DNA from: DASSLY01 sp035689185
GTDB lineage: Bacteria > Actinomycetota > Actinomycetes > Actinomycetales > Dermatophilaceae
Reading direction: 5' to 3'
DNA length: 12,435 bases
NCBI GenBank assembly: GCA_035689185.1
Contig: DASSLY010000028.1
Coordinates: 1-12,435 of the forward strand
Part shown: one piece after another, positions 7,707 to 12,435 of the stretch
Position numbering within the stretch: position 1 is the stretch's first letter
Layout: every line of letters starts with the position of its first letter
Made by a program: the position numbers and the translations under genes
Notes under the pieces: model-generated
Databases searched by the model: none
What the model saw: only the letters and a program-made list of their open reading frames with translations
Told to the model about the DNA's origin: nothing

Positions 7707-8825
7707 ATGGCAGATGCCGAGTTCAAGCCGGGCCTCGAGGGCGTCATCGCGTTCGAGTCCGAGATCGCCGAGCCGGACCGGGCGGGGGGCGCGCTGCGCT
7801 ACCGCGGGGTCGACATCGAGGACCTGGTAGGCCGGGTATCGTTCGGCAACGTCTGGGGGCTGCTCGTCGACGACGAGTTCAACCCCGGCCTGCCCGCCGC
7901 CGAGCCGTTCCCGCTGCCGGTGCATACCGGCGACGTCCGGGTCGACGTTCAGAGCGCGCTGGCCCAGCTGGCGCCCCTGTGGGGGTTCCGCCCGCTGCTG
8001 GACATCGACGCCGCGCGGGCGCGGGACGACCTGGCCCGGGCCTCGGTGATGGCGCTGTCCTTCGTGGCGCAGTCGGCACGCGGGCAGAACCTGCCCATGG
8101 TGCCGCAGCGCGAGGTGGACCGGGCCGAGACCGCGGTCGAGCGGTTCATGGTGCGCTGGCGGGGCGAGCCCGACCCGGCTCACGTGGACGCGGTGGACGC
8201 CTACTGGGTGTCGGCAGCCGAGCACGGGATGAACGCCTCCACGTTCACCGCCCGGGTCATCGCCTCGACCGGCGCCGACGTGGCAGCCTGCCTGTCCGGT
8301 GCGGTCGGCGCGATCAGCGGGCCGTTGCACGGCGGCGCGCCGTCCCGGGTGCTGCACATGATCGAGGGGGTCGAGAAGAGCGGGGATGCGCTGGCCTACG
8401 TGCGCGGGGTGCTGGACAAGGGTGAGCGGCTGATGGGCTTCGGTCACCGGGTCTACCGCGCGGAGGACCCGCGCGCCCGGGTGCTGCGGGCGACCTGCCA
8501 ACGGCTCGGCGCCCCTCGCTTCGAGGTGGCCGCGGCGCTGGAGCAGGCCGCGCTGGCGGAGCTCCACGCGCGGCGGCCGGACCGCGTCCTGGCGACCAAC
8601 GTGGAGTTCTGGGCCGCGGTGACGCTGGACTTCGCCCAGGTGCCCGCATCCATGTTCACGCCGATGTTCACCTGCGCTCGCACCGCCGGCTGGTCCGCGC
8701 ACATCCTGGAGCAGCTGCGCACCGGCCGGCTGATCCGGCCGTCGGCGCGCTACGTCGGCAAGGGTCCCCGCGGCCCCGAGGACGTCGCCGGCTGGGACGA
8801 CTCCGTGGAGAAGTCCCCCCGCTGA
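7707..8825 (+). CDS. citA: Citrate synthase 2 (actinobacterial CitA type)
   Basis: This 372-residue enzyme condenses oxaloacetate and acetyl-CoA into citrate at the entry to the TCA cycle. The opening FKPGLEGVIAFESEIAEPD and RYRGVDIEDLVG are characteristic of the actinobacterial second citrate synthase. Active-site histidines are H208 in GPLHGGAPSRVL and H247 in GFGHRVYRAEDPR. At the position where most citrate synthases have the catalytic Asp (NVDF), this protein has E300 in TNVEFWAAVTLDF, which I believe is common in this subfamily. The C-terminal CARTAGWSAHILEQ block (323-336) is conserved. ATG 7707 is preceded by aaggag (7691-7696) with a 10-nt spacer; an in-frame extension to 7662 lacks support. 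It is divergent from pdxH and followed by a large palindrome. Confidence 0.9.
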   Translation: MADAEFKPGLEGVIAFESEIAEPDRAGGALRYRGVDIEDLVGRVSFGNVWGLLVDDEFNPGLPAAEPFPLPVHTGDVRVDVQSALAQLAPLWGFRPLLDIDAARARDDLARASVMALSFVAQSARGQNLPMVPQREVDRAETAVERFMVRWRGEPDPAHVDAVDAYWVSAAEHGMNASTFTARVIASTGADVAACLSGAVGAISGPLHGGAPSRVLHMIEGVEKSGDALAYVRGVLDKGERLMGFGHRVYRAEDPRARVLRATCQRLGAPRFEVAAALEQAALAELHARRPDRVLATNVEFWAAVTLDFAQVPASMFTPMFTCARTAGWSAHILEQLRTGRLIRPSARYVGKGPRGPEDVAGWDDSVEKSPR

Positions 8826-8842
8826 CCCCGGCGCCCCCGCTG

Positions 8843-8992
8843 CCCGCCCTCCCGCCCTCTCCCCTCCCCTCTCCCCCCTCGCGCTTGTTGCTTCGAAAGC
8901 ACCGTTTTCTGGTCTCGCGGGCGCAAAAACGGTGCGTTCGGAGCAACAAGCGCACAGGGAGGGGGGTAGCGCCCCAGGGGGGTAGGTAGGGG
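8843..8992. repeat. Large intergenic palindrome flanked by opposing G-rich tracts
   Basis: The core is an inverted repeat with 28-bp arms: 8881-8908 (gcgcttgttgcttcgaaagc..) pairs with 8926-8953 at 26 of 28 positions, around a 17-nt loop. Left of it, 8843-8878 on the minus strand has eight G-runs of at least three with 1-3 nt loops. Right of it, 8957-8992 on the plus strand has four G-runs. Thus on either strand, reading outward gives a long hairpin followed by a G-quadruplex-like tract. No reading frame is supported here. It could be a bidirectional transcription barrier between citA and serC, or a member of a dispersed intergenic repeat family. Confidence 0.8.
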
Positions 8993-9084
8993 CGCGGGTG
9001 TCGGCCTGGCACACTTGGGCCGGTATGCCGTGCCCGCTGGCCGCTGCTGGCTGCTGGGCCCTCCCTCCCGTGAAGGACCTCCCC

Positions 9085-10212
9085 GTGACGACCGCGTCGC
9101 TGTCCATCCCCCAGACCATGCTCCCTGGCGACGGCCGATTCGGCTCCGGGCCGAGCAAGGTCCGCCCGGCCCAGGTCGAGCACCTCGCTCGGATCGGCAC
9201 CACCGTGCTGGGCACCTCCCACCGGCAGGCCGGGGTGAAGAACCTGGTCGCGCAGGCGCGTGCGGGGCTGGCCGACCTGCTCGGGCTGCCAGAGGGGTAC
9301 GAGATCGTCCTGGGCAACGGGGGGTCCACCGCGTTCTGGGACATCGCGGCGTTCGGCCTGGTCCGCGAGCGGGCCCAGCACCTGGCCTTCGGGGAGTTCT
9401 CGGCCAAGTTCGCCAGCGTCACCCGCAACGCGCCCTTCCTGGGCGAGCCCACCGTCATCACCGCCGAGCCCGGGACCCTGGCCGCGCCGGTCGCCGAGGC
9501 CGGCATCGACGTGTACGCGTGGCCGCACAACGAGACCTCGACCGGGGTGATGGCCCCCGTCCGGCGGGTGGACGGCGCCGACGACGACGCACTGGTCATC
9601 ATCGACGCCACGTCGGGTGCGGGCGGGCTGCCGCTGGACCCGACCCAGGTCGACGTCTACTACTTCGCGCCGCAGAAGTGCTTCGCCTCCGACGGTGGGC
9701 TGTGGCTGGCAGCCCTGTCCCCGGCCGCCCTGGAGCGGGTCAAGCAGATCGCCGCCTCGGGTCGTTGGGTGCCCGACTTCTTCAGCCTGCCGACCGCGAT
9801 CGACAACTCGCGGAAGAACCAGACGTACAACACCCCCGCGGTCGCCACCCTGGCGATGCTGGTCGACCAGGTGCAGTGGCTGACCGAGCAGGGTGGCCTG
9901 GACTGGGCGGTGAAGCGCACCGCGGACAGCTCCGGCCGACTCTACGACTGGGCCGAGCGCACCGCATACACGACGCCGTTCGTCGCGGACCCGGCCGCCA
10001 GGTCGCAGGTGGTGGGCACCGTCGACTTCGACGAGTCGGTCGACGCCGCGGGCGTCGCGAAGGTGCTGCGGGCCAACGGGGTGGTCGACGTGGAGCCCTA
10101 CCGCAAGCTGGGACGCAACCAGCTGCGGGTGGCGATGTTCCCCGCGGTGGAACCGGACGACGTGTCGGCCCTGACCGGCTGCATCGACTACGTGGTTGCC
10201 CAGTCAGCGTGA
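9085..10212 (+). CDS. serC: Phosphoserine aminotransferase, actinobacterial type
   Basis: This 375-residue PLP enzyme transfers an amino group from glutamate to 3-phosphohydroxypyruvate, the second step of serine biosynthesis; members of the family also act in pyridoxine synthesis. The N-terminal DGRFGSGPSKVR (16-27) is the family's substrate-binding start. D174 in IIDATSGAG contacts the cofactor ring, and K198 in YYFAPQKCFASDGG forms the Schiff base. NQTYNTPAV (245-253) and PYRKLGRNQLRVAMFPAV (338-355) are also typical. The GTG at 9085 follows aagga by 7 nt. The frame is open back to ATG 9025 and beyond, and an ATG 9025 start would add MPCPLAAAGCW-type residues; I consider this less likely. 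The stop codon overlaps the 3' end of the convergent small membrane peptide gene. Confidence 0.93.
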   Translation: MTTASLSIPQTMLPGDGRFGSGPSKVRPAQVEHLARIGTTVLGTSHRQAGVKNLVAQARAGLADLLGLPEGYEIVLGNGGSTAFWDIAAFGLVRERAQHLAFGEFSAKFASVTRNAPFLGEPTVITAEPGTLAAPVAEAGIDVYAWPHNETSTGVMAPVRRVDGADDDALVIIDATSGAGGLPLDPTQVDVYYFAPQKCFASDGGLWLAALSPAALERVKQIAASGRWVPDFFSLPTAIDNSRKNQTYNTPAVATLAMLVDQVQWLTEQGGLDWAVKRTADSSGRLYDWAERTAYTTPFVADPAARSQVVGTVDFDESVDAAGVAKVLRANGVVDVEPYRKLGRNQLRVAMFPAVEPDDVSALTGCIDYVVAQSA

Positions 10213-10293
10213 GAGCAGCGGCGCCACCAGCACGACCGCCAGCAGGCCGACCAGGGCGATGATGACCAGCCGCTGGCGGAACCTGGGCGTCAC
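10204..10293 (-). CDS. 29-residue single-pass membrane peptide
   Basis: The peptide begins MTPRFRQRLVIIALVGLL and ends APLLSR. After a short positively charged N-terminus (R4, R6, R8) there is one strongly hydrophobic helix of about 18 residues and a final SR. It would span the cytoplasmic membrane with the basic end inside. The GTG start at 10293 overlaps the exporter's stop as GTGA, so it is probably translated by coupling from that gene. Its own 3' end overlaps the serC stop by 9 nt on the other strand. No domain is recognisable at this length. It may be a small partner of the exporter or a conserved orphan membrane peptide; a chance frame is possible, but the overlap geometry and hydrophobicity argue for a real gene. 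Confidence 0.5.
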   Translation of the reverse strand: MTPRFRQRLVIIALVGLLAVVLVAPLLSR

Positions 10294-11576
10294 GCCGTGA
10301 CCTCCGGCGCCGGCTCGCCGACCCGCCCGCCGGTGATCCGCAGGTGCGGACGGCCGCTGCGCTGCACGCGGAGCCGCAGGTTCTGGGAGCGCACGAGGTA
10401 CAGGCTCGCACCGACCAGCGACAGGGCCACGGCCGCAGACCCGACCAGGATGGTCCACCGGGCGCCGAACCGCTGCCCGATCCAGCCGATCATCGGCGAC
10501 CCCAGCGGCGTCCCGCCCATGAGGATGGCCATGTAGAGGGCCATCACCCGGCCGCGCATGCGCGGGTCGACGCTGAGCTGGACCGTCGAGTTCGCGGTCG
10601 TCAGGACGGTGAGCGCGCTCAGACCGACGGGCACCAGCAGGACCGCGAACCAGGTGTATGACGTGGCAAGGGCCGCCGCGAGGCTGCTCACCGTGAACCC
10701 GGCGAGGGCGAACAGCATGATCCGCAGCCGGGGCCGGGGTCGGCGGGCCGACAGCAGCGCGGCGGCGAGCGAGCCGACCGCCATAACCGACCCGAGCAGG
10801 CCGTACTCCCCAGCCCCCTTGTGAAACACGGTGGTGGCCATGAGCGCCGTCGTGAGCTGGAAGTTCATCCCGAAGGTCCCCAGCACGAAGACCAGGGCCA
10901 GGATCAGCACCAGGTCCGGGCGCCGGCGGACATATCCCAACCCCTGACGGATCTGGTGCTCGCCGCGCGCCCGCGGGGCGGGCTTGAGCTCCTCGGGGTG
11001 CAGCTGCGACAGGGCGAACAACACCGCGACGAAGCTGAGCGAGTTGAGGAAGAACGCCGGGCCCGTGTCGATGGCCGCGATGACCAGGCCTGCGACACCG
11101 GGTCCGATCAGTCGGCCCGCGTTGAACGACGCGCTGTTCAGGCCCACCGCGTTCGGCAGCTGCCGGGCGGGGACCATTTCGGCCACGAACGTCTGCCGGG
11201 CGGGGTTGTCCACGGCGGTCGCGACACCCTGGACCAGCGCCAACAGGTAGACCTGCCAGAGCTGGACCACCCCGGTGACCACGAGGAGGCCGGTGAACGC
11301 GGCGGTCACGGCCAGCGCCGACTGGCTGACGAACAGCAGTCGCCGCTTGGGGAACCGGTCGGCCACCATGCCGGCGACCGGCGCGAGCAGCACCAGCGGG
11401 GCGAACTGCAGTCCGGTGACCACGCCCAGCGCGAGCGCGGAGTGGTCCGTGAGCTGGGTGAGGACCAGCCAGTCCTGGGCGACCCGGCCCATCCAGGTGC
11501 CGATGTTGGAGATCAGCCCGCCGGTCGCGTAGACGCGGTAGTTGTAGATCGACAGCGAGGCGAAGGTGGGGCTCAC
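10290..11576 (-). CDS. MFS exporter (EntS/MFS_3-like)
   Basis: This 428-residue inner-membrane major facilitator protein has 12 likely transmembrane helices, from about residue 15 to 395. Visible features are ADRFPKRRLL (72-81) in the loop-2/3 motif A position, DNPARQTFVAEMV (123-135) and RMRGRVMALY (339-348) in the second-half counterpart. This pattern matches the enterobactin-exporter/MFS_3 branch of proton-driven efflux systems; the substrate is unknown. The hydrophilic C-terminal tail is about 28 residues. The GTG at 11576 overlaps the stop of the MarR gene as GTGA, so regulator and pump form one translationally coupled operon. An in-frame extension to 11666 lies inside marR and was rejected. 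Confidence 0.88.
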   Translation of the reverse strand: MSPTFASLSIYNYRVYATGGLISNIGTWMGRVAQDWLVLTQLTDHSALALGVVTGLQFAPLVLLAPVAGMVADRFPKRRLLFVSQSALAVTAAFTGLLVVTGVVQLWQVYLLALVQGVATAVDNPARQTFVAEMVPARQLPNAVGLNSASFNAGRLIGPGVAGLVIAAIDTGPAFFLNSLSFVAVLFALSQLHPEELKPAPRARGEHQIRQGLGYVRRRPDLVLILALVFVLGTFGMNFQLTTALMATTVFHKGAGEYGLLGSVMAVGSLAAALLSARRPRPRLRIMLFALAGFTVSSLAAALATSYTWFAVLLVPVGLSALTVLTTANSTVQLSVDPRMRGRVMALYMAILMGGTPLGSPMIGWIGQRFGARWTILVGSAAVALSLVGASLYLVRSQNLRLRVQRSGRPHLRITGGRVGEPAPEVTA

Positions 11577-12016
11577 GCGGCCGCCACCCGAGCCAGGATC
11601 ACGCTGGCCCGGGCCAGCACCTCCCGCTCCTCGACCGACAGGGCGCGCAGCCGCGTCGCCATCCACTGCTCCCGGGAGCGCCGGGTCTCGCCCAGCACTC
11701 GGCGGCCCTGCGCGGTCAGGGAGATGATGACCTGCCGGCCGTCGGTCGGGTCGTCCTGCCGCCCCGCCAGCCCGGCCTCGACCAGGCCGGCAACGGTGCG
11801 CGACATACTCGGCGCGCTGACGCGCTCGATCTCGGCCAGCTCCCGCGGCGTGAGGGGGGTCTCCTCCAGGCGCGCCAGCACGCTGAACTGGTGCGGCGCC
11901 ACCGCGTGAGTGCTCTCGAAGCGGATCCGCCGGCTGATCCGCATGCAGGCCAGGCGCAGGTCGTTGGACAGCTGGGCCAGCGACGGCGCGGGCGCGGTCT
12001 TGATCTTGGGCGGCAT
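11573..12016 (-). CDS. MarR-family transcriptional regulator
   Basis: This 147-residue winged helix-turn-helix protein typically acts as a dimeric repressor that leaves DNA when it binds a phenolic or drug-like ligand. The helix-turn-helix is LTPRELAEIERVSAPSMSRTVAGL (55-78), and the wing is DDPTDGRQVIISLT (88-101). Flanking helices (12-35 and 104-145) fit the dimerisation region. The ATG at 12016 has gaggag just upstream; the frame is open to GTG 12028, which would overlap that ribosome-binding site and was not chosen. It is the first gene of the operon with the exporter and the 29-residue peptide, and it diverges from a VOC protein gene across an operator-like region. Autorepression and control of the pump is the usual logic of this layout. 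Confidence 0.9.
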   Translation of the reverse strand: MPPKIKTAPAPSLAQLSNDLRLACMRISRRIRFESTHAVAPHQFSVLARLEETPLTPRELAEIERVSAPSMSRTVAGLVEAGLAGRQDDPTDGRQVIISLTAQGRRVLGETRRSREQWMATRLRALSVEEREVLARASVILARVAAA

Positions 12017-12037
12017 TCGACTCCTCACTGTGCAGTC

Positions 12038-12068
12038 GTTAGCCTAACTCATTACGTGTGCTAACTAT
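12038..12068. promoter_or_regulatory. Probable MarR operator and divergent promoter region
   Basis: gttagcctaac (12038-12048) is a perfect odd-centred palindrome, and gctaac (12060-12065) repeats its half-site, so gttagc..gctaac forms a wider inverted repeat with 16 bp between. TAGGCT on the minus strand (12041-12046) and TAGCCT on the plus strand (12040-12045) are overlapping -10-like hexamers for marR and the VOC gene. A dimer bound here would block both. The region is clearly A/T-richer than its surroundings. Confidence 0.55.
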
Positions 12069-12100
12069 TCCACGCGAACGCAGCCGGCCGAGGAGGCGCC

Positions 12101-12435
12101 ATGACCCAGACCATCACCCCCTACATCGCGGTGGCCGACGCGCGGGCCGCGATCCAGTGGTACGCGCGAGCGCTCGGTGCCACCACGACCCACCCGCCGG
12201 TCGTCATGTCCGACGGACGGGTCGGGCACGCCGAGGTCGAGATCGGCGGAGCCAGGGTCATGCTGTCCGACGCTCACCCCGAGCTCGGCGTCGTCGCGCC
12301 GAGCGACGGAGCTGCGGCCGTGACGCTGCATCTGAGCGTCGACGACTGCGACGCCACCGTCGACCGGGCGCGGTCGGCGGGCGGCAGGGTCGACCGCGAA
12401 CCAGGCGACGGGCCCCCCGGCCGCATCGCGACCTT
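12101..12435 (+). CDS. VOC-family protein (glyoxalase/bleomycin-resistance-like), 3' truncated by window end
   Basis: The visible 111 codons start MTQTITPYIAVADARAAIQWY, a typical opening of PhnB/glyoxalase-type VOC proteins, with the first beta-alpha-beta unit (ITPYIAVADARAAIQWYARALGA). H44 in GRVGHAEVEIGG sits where metal-binding or structural residues of the fold lie. The last visible residues (PPGRIAT) normally precede the D-P-F-G-H-x-W block, so only a short C-terminal part is missing. The ATG at 12101 has aggagg 4 nt upstream. Such proteins sequester antibiotics, isomerise thiol adducts or have unknown roles; no substrate can be named. It is divergent from the marR-exporter operon and probably shares its operator, suggesting a common inducing compound. 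Confidence 0.85.
   Translation, partial: MTQTITPYIAVADARAAIQWYARALGATTTHPPVVMSDGRVGHAEVEIGGARVMLSDAHPELGVVAPSDGAAAVTLHLSVDDCDATVDRARSAGGRVDREPGDGPPGRIAT

Noticed and set aside
8843..8953. Classical intrinsic terminator after citA
   Set aside because: The hairpin is far longer than usual, lies 55 bp after the stop and has no T-run on either strand.
9025..9084. Cys-containing leader peptide (MPCPLAAAGCW) controlling serC
   Set aside because: The frame has no stop before serC and continues in frame into it, so it is at most an alternative N-terminus and not a separate leader peptide.
7641..9611. 656-codon minus-strand open frame spanning citA, the palindrome and part of serC
   Set aside because: It is antisense to two well-supported genes, crosses the G/C-rich intergenic element, and shows no recognisable domain.

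Overview
The window reads as chromosomal DNA from a high-G+C actinobacterium (by eye around 70% G+C, with G/C at nearly every third codon position, GTG starts, apparently leaderless genes and many RTGA stop/start overlaps). The citrate synthase 2, pyridoxamine phosphate oxidase and actinobacterial-type SerC sequences agree with this. A member of Micrococcales or a related order is plausible, but the genus cannot be fixed from this stretch.

Layout. 1-1476 is a complete IS256-family insertion sequence whose left end coincides with the first base of the window. It abuts three tandem 52-bp repeats (1476-1627). Next is a probably leaderless double-hotdog thioesterase-like gene (1718-2416). The gene-poor stretch 2417-2997 holds a degenerate 55-bp repeat array, a promoter-like site, a near-perfect Shine-Dalgarno sequence with a 12-codon reading frame, three strongly paired RNA structures, and a 27-bp direct repeat.

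2998-7505 is a minus-strand block read in the order pdxH, threonine-aldolase-like PLP enzyme, edd, eda. PdxH makes PLP, which the next gene's product uses. Edd and Eda form the two-step core of the Entner-Doudoroff pathway and overlap by ATGA. Divergent from pdxH is a citrate synthase 2 gene (7707-8825), followed by a large palindrome flanked by opposite-strand G-quadruplex-like tracts (8843-8992), then serC (9085-10212), the PLP-dependent second step of serine synthesis.

serC converges, with a 9-nt overlap of 3' ends, on a minus-strand operon made of a MarR regulator, an MFS exporter and a 29-residue single-helix membrane peptide, linked by GTGA overlaps. A TTAG/CTAA-rich operator-like region separates marR from a divergent VOC (glyoxalase/bleomycin-resistance) gene that runs off the right edge.

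The most unusual material is non-coding: the mini-ORF plus structured-RNA locus at 2662-2906, and the palindrome with flanking G-tracts at 8843-8992. I do not see a new multi-gene defence or biosynthetic system here.
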